Source: Ancrocorticia sp039812645
Lineage (GTDB): Bacteria > Actinomycetota > Actinomycetes > Actinomycetales > Actinomycetaceae
DNA: 64,000 nt
Direction of reading: 5' to 3'
NCBI GenBank assembly: GCA_039812645.1
Contig: JBDIAV010000005.1
Coordinates: 19,265-83,264, forward strand
Positions 40,465 to 50,043 of this stretch are shown here, piece after piece. A model generated the notes under the pieces. The model made no database searches and was not told where the DNA came from. It worked only from the letters and a program-made list of their open reading frames with translations. Every line of letters begins with the position of its first letter. The stretch's first letter is position 1. Position numbers and translations under genes: made by a program.

Positions 40465-41969
40465 CATCATTGAAGACTTCGTTGACAAACCCCGGAGCTG
40501 ACGCGCTCGCTGGACAGCGGATCGCCGTCGTCGGTTTAGGAAAATCGGGGCGCGCCAGTCTTCGAGCGCTCGCCGACCTAACGCGAGCAGTCCTCAGCGG
40601 TTGGGATTCCAGCCAACAGGCCATCGATGCGGTAGCAAGTTCCGGGGAGCTCCCCGAGGGTGCCCTGGATTTGTTGCGCGCGGTTCCCGGTCAGGACGAG
40701 CTTGCTGTTGCTGTTCTCCAGTGGCAACCCGAGGTCATCATCCTTGCTCCCGGTATCCGCGAGATCTCACCCCTGTTCGTGCAGGCTGAGGAGGCCGGTA
40801 TCGAGTTGTGGAGCGAGATCGAACTTGCGTGGCGTCTGCGCGCCATGGACGACGACGGCGTCGCGGCCCCGTGGTTCTGCGTCACCGGCACCAATGGCAA
40901 AACCACCACCGTCTCCATGCTTGAGGCGATTCTCAAGCAGGCGGGCATGGGAGGCGTAGCCATTGGAAATATTGGTACGCCGGCCGTGGTGGAGACGAGC
41001 CGGACGGACGCGGAGGCTCCCGGAGCTTTTGCCGTGGAGGTCTCCTCGTTCCAGCTGCGCACCACCCACACTGTTTCTCCGGTGGCCGCTACCTGCCTGA
41101 ACTTCGCCGACGATCATTTGGAGTGGCACGGTAGCCGCCGCGCCTATTGGGAGGCCAAGGCTCGCGTCTACGAGCATACCCAGGTGGCGTGCGTGTACCC
41201 GGTGGGTGATGACATTGTCCAGCAGATGGTAGACGAGGCCAACGTTATTGAGGGCGCTCGCGCTATCGGAGTATGCCTGGGTGTTCCGTCGGTGGGACAG
41301 ATTGGCATTGTCGATAATCTGGTGATTGATCGCGCTTTTGGTGACTTCCAGCGCGGCGAAGGCGTAGAACTCTTCGAGATCGATGATCTCATGCATTTGG
41401 CGCCCCAGGTGGGCGAGTTGCCCGTACATATTGTTCGCGATGCGATGACGGCAGCCAGCTTGGCTCGAGCCGGCGGCGTGGACCCTGCCGACATCCGCGA
41501 GGCGCTACGGGCATTCGCACCCGGCAAGCATCGCATTGAACTTATCGAGAGGATTGACGGTGTCGCCTACGTTGACGACTCAAAGGCCACCAACGCGCAC
41601 GCCGCGCGGGCCTCACTGATGGGGCAGCGTGACGGCTCGGTCGTCTGGATCGCCGGCGGTCAGGCAAAAGGATCGCGTTTTGAGGAGCTGGTGGAGCAGG
41701 TCGAAAGTAAGCTGCGTGGCGTCGTCGTTATTGGTCAAGACCAGGAGCCGTGGCGTGATGCGTTAGCACACGTTGATGTCCCCACCGTGTGGATTGCTCC
41801 GGATTCGACAGATCCGATGGGTGAAGCCGTCTCCGAGGCACGAGTGCTGGCCCGTGATGGGGATACCGTATTGATGGCTCCAGCCTGTGCTTCCATGGAC
41901 CAGTTCACCTCCTACGCTCATCGCGGCGAGGCGTTTGCTGCAGCGGTTCGGGGGAAACGTGACGACTGA
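40461..41969 (+). CDS. murD: UDP-MurNAc-L-alanine--D-glutamate ligase MurD
   Basis: MurD adds D-Glu to UDP-MurNAc-L-Ala. ATG 40461 overlaps the mraY TGA (ATGA). The Rossmann-like N-terminus is IAVVGLGKSGRASLRAL, the ATP loop VTGTNGKTTTVSML, followed by LNFADDHLEWHGS and, in the C-terminal domain, HRIELIERIDGVAYVDDSKATN. Its 502 residues are a little longer than E. coli MurD. ftsW starts within its last codons. Confidence 0.95.
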   Translation: MTSLKTSLTNPGADALAGQRIAVVGLGKSGRASLRALADLTRAVLSGWDSSQQAIDAVASSGELPEGALDLLRAVPGQDELAVAVLQWQPEVIILAPGIREISPLFVQAEEAGIELWSEIELAWRLRAMDDDGVAAPWFCVTGTNGKTTTVSMLEAILKQAGMGGVAIGNIGTPAVVETSRTDAEAPGAFAVEVSSFQLRTTHTVSPVAATCLNFADDHLEWHGSRRAYWEAKARVYEHTQVACVYPVGDDIVQQMVDEANVIEGARAIGVCLGVPSVGQIGIVDNLVIDRAFGDFQRGEGVELFEIDDLMHLAPQVGELPVHIVRDAMTAASLARAGGVDPADIREALRAFAPGKHRIELIERIDGVAYVDDSKATNAHAARASLMGQRDGSVVWIAGGQAKGSRFEELVEQVESKLRGVVVIGQDQEPWRDALAHVDVPTVWIAPDSTDPMGEAVSEARVLARDGDTVLMAPACASMDQFTSYAHRGEAFAAAVRGKRDD

Positions 41970-43536
41970 ACAGCCTCAGGCTGGTAAGCGGCCTCCGAAA
42001 GCCCCGAAAAAGGTGGGTGTGCGATCCTCCGGGACTCGGCCTGCGAAGGCGACGTCTGCCGCAGCGACAACCGGTGGTGCTCAGAGCACTGGTGAGGGTG
42101 TACGAAGAGCGCGGGGAACGAAACCCGCACGGCAGGGTACACCGAAACGAGTGGCGTCAGCCGCGAGTCGGACTGACTCTCATCAAGCCGGAACCGATCG
42201 AGCGAAGTCGAGGAGACCTGGCACCGGCCGAACAGGGCACAGTCGTGCGGGGGAGCGGACGATGTTTCGTATTCCTCGCCTGTTCTATCGTGAGGGGCCG
42301 GCCCCGGTGTCTGAGGAGGAGGCACGACGCGTTCGTGACGTGATGCATCGCTCGATCATCGGAGTGGTCATCTCGACCTTCTTCTTACTGGTTCTCGGTG
42401 TGGTCATGGTCTACTCGGCCACCACGCCGTCAAGCATTCGGGCGCTCGAATCACTCTCTGAGGTTGGTGCGAGCGCCTTTCGCGTGGCGAACCAGCACCT
42501 GATTCTGGTTCTTGTTGGCCTCGTTTTAGCGGCTATCGCCGCATGGCTGCCCGTACAGCTGTACCTCGTCGCCGCCAACGTGTTGTTTGGACTCGGACTG
42601 CTGCTGCAGTCGCTTATTTTTGTCACATCGGGCGGATCTGCGGCGGGCGGTAATATGAACTGGCTTGTCCTTGGTTCCTTCAGATTTCAGCCCTCGGAGT
42701 TTCTCAAGCTCGCCACGATTGTCTGGATAGCAGCATGGCTCTCGCAGCTGCGGCCGGAGCAGAAGTCCATTCGTGACTTCATGATGCCAGCGGGTGTGGG
42801 AGCACTTGTCGCGCTACTCTCGGTGCTGGCTGGCGGGGATCTGGGAACCGGTCTCATCTTCATGATGTTCACCGCGGGAATGGTGTGGTTGGCCGATATT
42901 CCGTGGAAGTATTTGGGGACGTTGGCGCTGGCTGGCGGTCTCGGTGTGGCGGTGCTTGTTCTTGTACAAAGCTCGCGAGCTGGCCGTTTTGCACAGTACT
43001 TCGCGCATCTCTTTGGCGGACCTAATCCAATGGAGCCAACCCAGCCGGACTTCGCCCTGTGGGCCTTCGGCTCCGGTGGACTTGGTGGATCTGGTTTAGG
43101 AGCGGGCGCCGAGAAGTGGCCGGGAAACCTGGCCGAGGCACAGACCGACTACATCTTCGCCGTTGTTGGCGAGGAATTGGGACTACTCGGCTGCCTTGTT
43201 GTAGTGGGAATGTTCTGCCTTCTGGGGTGGAGCCTCTTCCAGATTTGCCGGAATCATCCAAGTCCATTTGCCCGCCTCGTGGTGGGTGGAGTCGGCATCT
43301 GGCTGGTGGGCCAGGCGATGGCCAACATGATGGTGGTTACAGCGCTCCTTCCTGTGTTCGGTGTGCCACTGCCCTTCATGTCCCAGGGCGGAACTGCCGC
43401 CATCGCGTGTCTGCTCGCTGTTGGTGTGTGTATCTCGGCGGCGCGAGCCGTGCCGGGAGTCAAAGAATCTTTCCAGGTGCGGAGCAACCTCGCCTACCGT
43501 GCCCGAGCCGTACTGAAAAGGGGAACCCGTGACTGA
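41959..43536 (+). CDS. ftsW: Septal peptidoglycan polymerase FtsW with basic N-terminal extension
   Basis: FtsW is the SEDS-family glycosyltransferase that polymerises lipid II at the septum with FtsI. GTG at 41959 follows GGGGGAAAC and overlaps the murD stop. About 130 cytoplasmic residues rich in Lys, Arg, Pro, Ala and Thr precede the first helix (SIIGVVISTFFLLVLGVVMV). An ATG at 42262 would remove most of this. Conserved SEDS features include FRFQPSEFLKLATIVW, GGDLGTGLIFMMFTAGM, a large loop with QTDYIFAVVGEELG, and PLPFMSQGGTAAIACLLAVG at the end. 525 residues. Confidence 0.94.
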   Translation: MTTEQPQAGKRPPKAPKKVGVRSSGTRPAKATSAAATTGGAQSTGEGVRRARGTKPARQGTPKRVASAASRTDSHQAGTDRAKSRRPGTGRTGHSRAGERTMFRIPRLFYREGPAPVSEEEARRVRDVMHRSIIGVVISTFFLLVLGVVMVYSATTPSSIRALESLSEVGASAFRVANQHLILVLVGLVLAAIAAWLPVQLYLVAANVLFGLGLLLQSLIFVTSGGSAAGGNMNWLVLGSFRFQPSEFLKLATIVWIAAWLSQLRPEQKSIRDFMMPAGVGALVALLSVLAGGDLGTGLIFMMFTAGMVWLADIPWKYLGTLALAGGLGVAVLVLVQSSRAGRFAQYFAHLFGGPNPMEPTQPDFALWAFGSGGLGGSGLGAGAEKWPGNLAEAQTDYIFAVVGEELGLLGCLVVVGMFCLLGWSLFQICRNHPSPFARLVVGGVGIWLVGQAMANMMVVTALLPVFGVPLPFMSQGGTAAIACLLAVGVCISAARAVPGVKESFQVRSNLAYRARAVLKRGTRD

Positions 43537-44656
43537 TGTGAACGTCGTGCTAGCCGGAGGCGGAAGTGCCGGCCACGTCAATCCTCTGCTTGCTACTGCC
43601 CACGCACTGGTGGAGCGTGGAGCCTCGGTTCGCGCTCTCGGCACTCGTGAGGGGCTAGAGGCCACGCTAGTTCCTGAGGCGGGAGTCCCGCTGGATCTTA
43701 TTGAGAAGGTTCCTTTTCCACGACGTCCTAATATGGCGGCGCTGCGTTTTCCCGGGCGCTACCGCGCCGCGGTAGCGCAGGCGGGCCGAGTGCTGGACGA
43801 CGCACAGGCGGATGTCGCCGTGGGCTTCGGAGGTTTTGTCTCGACGCCGCTCTATCAGGCTGCCAAGAAGCGCGGTATTCCCGTGGTGATCCACGAGCAG
43901 AATGCCAAGGCTGGCCTGGCTAATCGTTACGGTGCCCGTTTTGCGGCTGCGGTAGGCCTCACCTTTCCGTCGACGAAGCTCACTGCGCGGCGCGGCGTCA
44001 CCGAATGCGTTGGCCTTCCCCTGCGCCCGGCCATTGCTGAGCTGGCGAGCACCCGAGAAAAGGATGCACGCGCTGTGCGCGTTGCGGCGGCCGCCCGTTT
44101 GGGTTTAGATCCGGAGAAGACTACCCTGGTGGTCACCGGCGGGTCCCTGGGCGCCCAGCGTCTCAACGAGGTGCTTGTGGCTAGTCTCAATAAGCTGGAG
44201 GGCGTGCAGGTGCTCCACCTGACGGGCAAGAATAAGGACGCGCCGGTACTTGCGGCCACTGCATCCCTTCCCGATTACCATGTGTTGGCCTACCTCACCA
44301 CCATGGAGGACGCCTATGCCGTGGCGGACCTGGTACTTTGCCGTTCCGGTGCGGGGACCGTTGCCGAGCTGAGTGCACTCGGATTGCCGGGCTTCTTTGT
44401 GCCGCTTCCCATTGGCAACGGCGAGCAGGAGTTTAATGCATCGGACGTGGTGTCCGCCGGTGGCGCCGAACTCGTGCGCGACAAGGACTTCACCCCCGAG
44501 GTCTTCGCCAGTAAGGTAATCCCACTACTGCACGACTCCGCGCGATTGACTTCGATGGGACAAGCAGCCCGCGGAGTAAGTCCGGTGGATGCCGCTGATC
44601 GGCTCGCACATCTTGTTCTTCAGGCGACAACGCGGCAGGGGAGGAAAACCAAGTGA
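43529..44656 (+). CDS. murG: UDP-GlcNAc:lipid I GlcNAc transferase MurG
   Basis: This membrane-associated glycosyltransferase makes lipid II from lipid I. It starts at GTG 43529 with GGGGAA upstream and overlaps ftsW by eight bases. The N-terminal glycine-rich loop is LAGGGSAGHVNPLLA, HEQNAKAGLANR follows, the second loop is VTGGSLGAQRLN, and the UDP-GlcNAc site is LCRSGAGTVAELSALGLPG. 375 residues. The stop overlaps the murC GTG. Confidence 0.95.
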   Translation: MTDVNVVLAGGGSAGHVNPLLATAHALVERGASVRALGTREGLEATLVPEAGVPLDLIEKVPFPRRPNMAALRFPGRYRAAVAQAGRVLDDAQADVAVGFGGFVSTPLYQAAKKRGIPVVIHEQNAKAGLANRYGARFAAAVGLTFPSTKLTARRGVTECVGLPLRPAIAELASTREKDARAVRVAAAARLGLDPEKTTLVVTGGSLGAQRLNEVLVASLNKLEGVQVLHLTGKNKDAPVLAATASLPDYHVLAYLTTMEDAYAVADLVLCRSGAGTVAELSALGLPGFFVPLPIGNGEQEFNASDVVSAGGAELVRDKDFTPEVFASKVIPLLHDSARLTSMGQAARGVSPVDAADRLAHLVLQATTRQGRKTK

Positions 44657-46020
44657 AGTACCACCTTATTGGAATTGGTGGCGCGGGAATGTCTGTCGTC
44701 GCCGAACTCCTCATGGCTCGGGGCGCCGTCGTTTCTGGCTCGGACGCTAAGGCGTCCGCCGCCACCGCTCATCTCGTAGACTTGGGCGCCACGGTGCACG
44801 TGGGCCACGACGCGACTCATGTTCCCGAGGACGCCGTCGTCGTCGTGTCCTCAGCAATCCGCGAAACAAACCCGGAACTGGCCATCGCGCGCGAGCGCGG
44901 ACAGCAGGTCATCCATCGTTCGCAGGCACTGGCTCTTGCGGCTGAGGGCCGTGATTTCGTCGCGGTTGCCGGTGCGCATGGTAAAACATCGACGTCCGCG
45001 ATGCTTGCCGTTGCACTCCGCGCGCTGGGGGCGGATCCGTCCTGGGCTATCGGTGGCACGATCAGCGGCATTGGTGTCGGCGCCCACATGGGTAACGGCT
45101 CAGCGCTGGTGGCTGAAGCCGACGAATCGGATGCCTCCTTCCTTAACTACACGCCCCGGCTCGCTATCGTGACGAATGTGGAACCGGATCATCTTGATCA
45201 TTACGGCACCCGTGAGGCCTTCGAAGACGCCTTTGTTCAGTTCTCGCGCCTCATCGTCCCCGGTGGACTACTCATTGTCTGTGCGGACGACGACGGCGCA
45301 GCGCGGTTGGGCAGCAAGGCCCTGTCCGAGGGGGTTCGGGTAGTTTCGTACGGCCGGGGAGAGGCATTGGCTGGAGCCGAGCATCACGTCCGTATTGGCA
45401 ACGAATCGCATGTCGCTGGATGTGCACGCGGCACGTTGGATGACGGCTCTGGTAGCTACCCCGTCACGTTGAATGTGGTGGGAGGGCATAACCTCCTCAA
45501 CGCTGCGGCAGCATGGGCAGCCGGAGTGGAGTTGGGACAGGAACCGGCTGCCATGGCCGAGGCTCTTGGTTCTTTCGTTGGTACCGGACGGCGCTTTGAG
45601 ACGACGGGTACCGCGTACGGCGTCACGGTGGTGGACGATTACGCCCATCACCCGACCGAGGTTGCCGCAACGCTCCATGCCGCTCGGGAACGGGTGGGGG
45701 AAGGCCGCGTCGTCGTCCTTTTCCAGCCGCATCTCTACTCGCGGACGCGTAACTTTGCCGCGGAGTTCGCGCGGGCCTTGGAGCTGGCGGACGTTGCTGT
45801 CGTGACCGGGGTGTACGCCGCCCGTGAAGACCCGATGGAAGGGGTTGAGGGTAACCTCATCACCGACCAGATGGCTTCGGGAGTATTCATCGAGAACAGG
45901 TTTGCCGCAGCCGACTGGGTCGCGGAGCAAGCACGTGACGGCGACCTGGTTCTCACCGTCGGCGCCGGAGACGTCACCGAGTTGGCACCTCGAATCTTGG
46001 AGCGTGTCGCGGATCGATGA
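44653..46020 (+). CDS. murC: UDP-MurNAc--L-alanine ligase MurC
   Basis: MurC starts the stem peptide by adding L-Ala to UDP-MurNAc. GTG 44653 overlaps the murG stop. It has GIGGAGMSVVAELL, the ATP loop VAGAHGKTSTSAML, EADESDASFLNYTP, NVEPDHLDHYGT and the C-terminal VDDYAHHPTEVAATL and FQPHLYSRT motifs. 455 residues. ftsQ starts within its stop codon (ATGA). Confidence 0.95.
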   Translation: MKYHLIGIGGAGMSVVAELLMARGAVVSGSDAKASAATAHLVDLGATVHVGHDATHVPEDAVVVVSSAIRETNPELAIARERGQQVIHRSQALALAAEGRDFVAVAGAHGKTSTSAMLAVALRALGADPSWAIGGTISGIGVGAHMGNGSALVAEADESDASFLNYTPRLAIVTNVEPDHLDHYGTREAFEDAFVQFSRLIVPGGLLIVCADDDGAARLGSKALSEGVRVVSYGRGEALAGAEHHVRIGNESHVAGCARGTLDDGSGSYPVTLNVVGGHNLLNAAAAWAAGVELGQEPAAMAEALGSFVGTGRRFETTGTAYGVTVVDDYAHHPTEVAATLHAARERVGEGRVVVLFQPHLYSRTRNFAAEFARALELADVAVVTGVYAAREDPMEGVEGNLITDQMASGVFIENRFAAADWVAEQARDGDLVLTVGAGDVTELAPRILERVADR

Positions 46021-47276
46021 AACCTCCTAAGAGGATTGGTAAGCCGCGTAGTCTCTCCGCACAGACGAACGGTGGCTCCGAGGTGTCTGAGGAGAGGATT
46101 GCCCAACTTCGGCAGGATGCTGTCCCTACCGCCGCACTGAGTCCCGACGAGGCACGTGATATTTCGCGTGCCTACGGGTCCGGTGATGGTTGGGACGGCG
46201 ACACTACCCGACATACGCGGAGCGGTGGGGAACGGGGGAGGGAGACTCCGCCCGTTTCTCCGTCGGCACTCTCGGGCCCAAAACGGCAGAACGTTGACTC
46301 GGGCGAGGCGTCGGATTCCCGGAAACGGAGCGGAATTGGAGCGCTCATCAAACGTGCCTCCGTGCCGCCGTCGACGCAGGATGATCAAGACCCAACCAAT
46401 GCACAGTCAGCGGATCCTCGCGGAAAGGTGAGGACCGCTCGCAATCTTGCGCGACCACGCGAGTGGGGTGCCGGGGCTGTGGCATCGGCCGAGTTCGACC
46501 TTGTGCGAGATCCTCTTCTGCATGACGAGCCTGCCGAACAGGTGGTGCAACTCTCGGCGCGTCGCCGTGAGAAGCTGGCCGAACGCCGGCGACTACTGTT
46601 GAAGAGGGTCCTCATCACCGTAGTGACGGTGGTGATGGGAACGCTCGTCGCGTGGGCGCTGTTCTTCTCGCCGTTGCTTGCGCTCCAGCAGGACAAGATT
46701 GAAGTGACGGGGCTCAAGGGCTCGGCATACCTGACAAATGAGCAGGTGACCGAGTCTCTCCATCCATGGGTTGGCACTCCATTACCACGATTGTCTGAAG
46801 GAGCGATGTCCAAACAATTGACGAGTGACTACCCCATTATTAAGTCGGTTGACCTCTCTCGTCACTTTCCACGTGGGGCCACCCTGGCAATTACTCTGCG
46901 TGAGCCGGTTGCCTGCCTGATGGAAGGTGATACCTGCCGGGCGATCGACACCGAGGGTGTGATCCTTAATCTTGCTCCCGAGCAAACTCAAGGATTACCG
47001 CGACTCACTCTTGCAGCAGGACAGGACGCGGCCGGTGACGCCGCTACAGCGATGATTGACGTGCTCAGCGTTCTCCCGACCGATATCCGTTCGCGGGTAT
47101 CAAGCATTGAGGTGAGCGAGGCCGCCCAGATCACGCTCAAGCTCTCCGACGGAGCAACTGTGGCATGGGGCACATCGGGAAATAACGAGTTTAAAGCTCA
47201 GGTGCTGGGAATCATCTTGCAACAGCAGGCGTCACGTTATGACGTCTCTGCCCCTAGTGCCCCTGTGACCAGCTAA
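46017..47276 (+). CDS. ftsQ: Cell division protein FtsQ/DivIB with long cytoplasmic N-terminus
   Basis: FtsQ is a bitopic scaffold for FtsB/FtsL. The single membrane helix is at about 197-218, followed by the POTRA domain (DKIEVTGLKGSAYLTNEQV, residues 226-295) and the FtsQ domain ending about 400. The roughly 195 cytoplasmic residues before the helix are polar, Arg/Ser/Pro-rich and apparently disordered; typical FtsQ proteins have far shorter N-termini. The region 140-195 is basic with RRREKLAERRR. It overlaps murC by four bases. A CAGCGAT-c-ATCGCTG palindrome follows the stop at 47279-47293. Confidence 0.9.
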   Translation: MKPPKRIGKPRSLSAQTNGGSEVSEERIAQLRQDAVPTAALSPDEARDISRAYGSGDGWDGDTTRHTRSGGERGRETPPVSPSALSGPKRQNVDSGEASDSRKRSGIGALIKRASVPPSTQDDQDPTNAQSADPRGKVRTARNLARPREWGAGAVASAEFDLVRDPLLHDEPAEQVVQLSARRREKLAERRRLLLKRVLITVVTVVMGTLVAWALFFSPLLALQQDKIEVTGLKGSAYLTNEQVTESLHPWVGTPLPRLSEGAMSKQLTSDYPIIKSVDLSRHFPRGATLAITLREPVACLMEGDTCRAIDTEGVILNLAPEQTQGLPRLTLAAGQDAAGDAATAMIDVLSVLPTDIRSRVSSIEVSEAAQITLKLSDGATVAWGTSGNNEFKAQVLGIILQQQASRYDVSAPSAPVTS

Positions 47277-47443
47277 AACAGCGATCATCGCTGAAGCTGG
47301 GACGAAAAGTGAAGAAGTTCAAGGAGGGGAAATGTGCGACACACCTGCTAGGTTATTGAACCGGGCGCCGCATACCTCTACCTTGTGCGCGAAGTCAGAT
47401 GCGTAAACCTCAAGTACTTCTTGAGGTCTGAAAGGAAGAGGCT

Positions 47444-48622
47444 ATGCCTGCACTGAACAACGCTGCGAATATTAAGGTCATTGGAGTAGGCGGCGGTGGC
47501 GTTAATGCTGTCGATCGTATGATCCAAGACGGACTCGCAGGCGTCGAATTTATCGCTGTCAACACCGACGGCCAGCAGCTCGTGAAATCCGAGGCCGAGA
47601 CCAAGCTCGATATTGGGCGTGACGTCTCCCGTGGCCTCGGTGCCGGTGCGGACCCCGCCGTGGGTAAGCGCGCCGCCGAGGAGAACATCGAAGTCATTCG
47701 TGCCACCCTTGAGGGTGCCGACATGGTCTTCGTGACCGCAGGTGAAGGTGGTGGCACCGGAACCGGTGCTGCTCCCATTGTTGCCTCGATCGCCCGCGAG
47801 CTCGGCGCTCTCACCATTGGCGTGGTAACCCGCCCGTTTGAGTGGGAGGGGCTCCAGCGCGCCAACAACGCCATTCACGGCATCGATGCGCTGCGCAAGG
47901 CTGTTGACACCCTCATTGTTATCCCGAATGATCGCCTGCTGGAGATCTCCGAGGATAATCTCTCTATCATCGAAGCATTCCACCTGGCCGATAACGTACT
48001 GCGTTCCGGCGTCAAGGGAATCTCCGATCTCATCACCATTCCCGGCCTTGTCAACCTCGACTTTGCGGACGTTAAGGCCATCATGCAGAACGCGGGCACC
48101 GCCCTCATGGGTATTGGTGCCGCAAGCGGCGACGATCGCGCCATGCGCGCCACCGAGAATGCGATTTCATCGCCTCTTCTGGAGGCCAGCATTGATGGCG
48201 CTCACGGCGTACTGCTGTCGTTCCAGTCCGGTGCGGACTTCTCGCTGAAGGAGATGTCGGCCGCGGCTCGACTCGTCAAGGAGTCGGTGGATCCGAACGC
48301 CAACATCATCGTGGGCACCATCATCGACGAGGCTCTCGGCGACGAGGTGCGCGTAACCGTTATCGCCGCTGGTTTTGATGAGTCAGAAGACATCCTGCTG
48401 AAGGATTCGGTATCCGACCAGCAGCGCCCGCCGGAGCGCATCCAGGAGTCGGCTAAGCCTGCCGAGCCAAAGTATGAGGCACAGCCGGTCGCGACCCCGA
48501 GCCGCCCCGTTGCCCAGGCCCCGCAGGTTCGTCAGGCATCCCAGGTACCTCCGGTCGTTGAAGAGCCCCCGGCTCGTCGTGCACAGGAACTGGATATTCC
48601 TTCGTTCCTCTTCGACGACTAG
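47444..48622 (+). CDS. ftsZ: Cell division protein FtsZ
   Basis: FtsZ is the tubulin-like GTPase that forms the Z ring. The signature GGGTGTG is at 102-108, and N-terminal GVGGGGVNAVDRM and T7-loop NLDFADVKAIM are intact. A Pro/Gln/Ala linker (about 318-380) leads to the C-terminal peptide LDIPSFLFDD (383-392), the binding site for SepF and FtsW. AAGGAAGAGG precedes the ATG. The 167 bases upstream probably hold its own promoter, giving ftsZ expression in addition to read-through from ftsQ. Confidence 0.98.
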   Translation: MPALNNAANIKVIGVGGGGVNAVDRMIQDGLAGVEFIAVNTDGQQLVKSEAETKLDIGRDVSRGLGAGADPAVGKRAAEENIEVIRATLEGADMVFVTAGEGGGTGTGAAPIVASIARELGALTIGVVTRPFEWEGLQRANNAIHGIDALRKAVDTLIVIPNDRLLEISEDNLSIIEAFHLADNVLRSGVKGISDLITIPGLVNLDFADVKAIMQNAGTALMGIGAASGDDRAMRATENAISSPLLEASIDGAHGVLLSFQSGADFSLKEMSAAARLVKESVDPNANIIVGTIIDEALGDEVRVTVIAAGFDESEDILLKDSVSDQQRPPERIQESAKPAEPKYEAQPVATPSRPVAQAPQVRQASQVPPVVEEPPARRAQELDIPSFLFDD

Positions 48623-48640
48623 GCTCTAGTCCTATGAGCT

Positions 48641-48711
48641 TCGGCACGTGAGTGCCGAGGAGGCATCCTCGGGTGTCTGACTTCGGATGGCCCGCGCTCA
48701 ACGGCGCGGGT
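48641..48711 (+). promoter_or_regulatory. Cluster of three hairpins between ftsZ and pgeF, two mutually exclusive
   Basis: TCGGCAC-gtga-GTGCCGA (48641-48658) and CCGAGGA-ggca-TCCTCGG (48655-48672) share CCGA and cannot form together. CCCGCGC-tcaacg-GCGCGGG (48691-48710) follows. No T run is present. The layout resembles an attenuator or an RNA-processing site setting ftsZ against downstream expression, but this is inferred only from pairing. Confidence 0.45.
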
Positions 48712-48784
48712 CATCGGTCTATTAACGAGGAAACAGGTCATTACCCTCGTGAAACGAGTCACCAACCTATTGAAGAGGAAACAC

Positions 48785-49564
48785 GTGGAACTCATCGATT
48801 GGACGATTCAACGCAAGGTTCCCGGTGGTGTGATTCGCGCCGGATTCACCAGCGTTGCCGGAGGAGTCTCCGAGGGTGGATGGGCAGGATTGAACCTGGG
48901 CACCCATGTGGGTGATAACGAGTCTGCCGTCGCCGAAAATCGCCGACGCCTCACGGAGTACCTCGGATGCCAGCCAGCATGGATGGACCAGGTGCACTCG
49001 GATCGGGTTGCGGAGGCTGTTGGTGGTGCAACTATCCCCGCCACCGACGCACTGGTGGTGGGTCCGTGCGCGGCGGCTCGTGATACCGTGCGTGCTCAGC
49101 TGCCGCAGGCGGCCTGCGTGATGGTGGCTGATTGCGTTCCGCTCCTGTTGCTTAGTTCCCAGGGCTTGCACGCCGCGGCAGTACATGTGGGGCGTGCGGG
49201 CTTCATGAAGAACATTGCTGCTGAAACTATTGCGGCACTAGGGGAAGAGCCTCATCACCTCACCGCGATTATTGGCCCTTCCATTTGTGGACGCTGCTAC
49301 GAGGTGCCGGAGCCGATGCGGGACGAGGCGCGAGTGGTGGCGCCGTCGTCGGTATCGGAGACTAGTTGGGGCACCCCGGCAATCGACATCCCAGCCGGTT
49401 TGGCCGAACAGCTGCGGCGTGGCGGAGTTGATGACATCGTTTTTGACGGGCGCTGCACCTACGAGGATGAGAGTCTTTATTCTCACAGGAGAATGACGAA
49501 AGAGGGCCTCCCAGCTGGGAGATTCGTGGGAGTGGTGCAGCTATTGAGCGACACACCAGCATGA
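48785..49564 (+). CDS. pgeF: YlmD/PgeF-family (DUF152) purine nucleoside phosphorylase / laccase-domain protein
   Basis: This enzyme family (formerly multicopper polyphenol oxidase) has adenosine deaminase/nucleoside phosphorylase activity and in E. coli helps edit peptidoglycan precursors. GTG 48785 has GAAGAGG upstream; an in-frame GTG at 48749 lacks a well-spaced site. Metal-site motifs are visible: DQVHSDRV, MVADCVPLLLLS, HVGRAGF and GPSICGRCYEV. 259 residues. It stands between ftsZ and sepF, the usual actinobacterial and firmicute position. Confidence 0.88.
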   Translation: MELIDWTIQRKVPGGVIRAGFTSVAGGVSEGGWAGLNLGTHVGDNESAVAENRRRLTEYLGCQPAWMDQVHSDRVAEAVGGATIPATDALVVGPCAAARDTVRAQLPQAACVMVADCVPLLLLSSQGLHAAAVHVGRAGFMKNIAAETIAALGEEPHHLTAIIGPSICGRCYEVPEPMRDEARVVAPSSVSETSWGTPAIDIPAGLAEQLRRGGVDDIVFDGRCTYEDESLYSHRRMTKEGLPAGRFVGVVQLLSDTPA

Positions 49565-49604
49565 CTTCGTGGCGGGTGGGCGGCCTGTCACTTACCTTGT
49601 GAGT

Positions 49605-50042
49605 ATGGCGAAGAATGCGTTTCACCGGTTGATCAACAAGGCATCGGTCTCGGACGATGGATACGAGAACGAGTACTTTGATGATGAGTACGTCGAAGAA
49701 GAGGAATACGTGGAAGACGATCAGTACGACGACGTCGCCACCGAGGTGACGCCGATCCGCTCGGTCGCCCCCGTGCCGGATATTGCAAGAATTATTACCG
49801 TCTGGCCGAAGTCGATCGATGGTGGCACCGAGTTTGCTGATCCCTATCGCAACGGTATTCCCGTGATCCTCAATCTGAGCGCGGCGGGCAATACAGATCG
49901 TCGGCGTATCCTTGATTTCGCCGCGGGCGTTTGCTACGGCCTGCACGGAAAGCTCAACAAGATCTCCAATGATGTGTTCCTCCTGACCCCACAGAAGGTC
50001 AGTGTGGAAGCCGCCAACGCGCAGGAGATCGACAAGTTCTAA
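49605..50042 (+). CDS. sepF: Cell division protein SepF
   Basis: SepF is the membrane anchor for FtsZ in Actinobacteria, which lack FtsA. The N-terminal amphipathic membrane-targeting helix (MAKNAFHRLINKA) is followed by a strongly acidic linker (EYFDDEYVEEEEYVEDDQYD) and the DUF552 core (PYRNGIPVILNLSAAGNTDR, LDFAAGVCYGLHGKLNKI). The ATG at 49605 is chosen to expose the amphipathic helix; ribosome binding is weak, and an in-frame GTG at 49599 would add two residues. 145 residues. yggT begins two bases after its stop codon. Confidence 0.92.
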   Translation: MAKNAFHRLINKASVSDDGYENEYFDDEYVEEEEYVEDDQYDDVATEVTPIRSVAPVPDIARIITVWPKSIDGGTEFADPYRNGIPVILNLSAAGNTDRRRILDFAAGVCYGLHGKLNKISNDVFLLTPQKVSVEAANAQEIDKF

Positions 50043-50043
50043 T

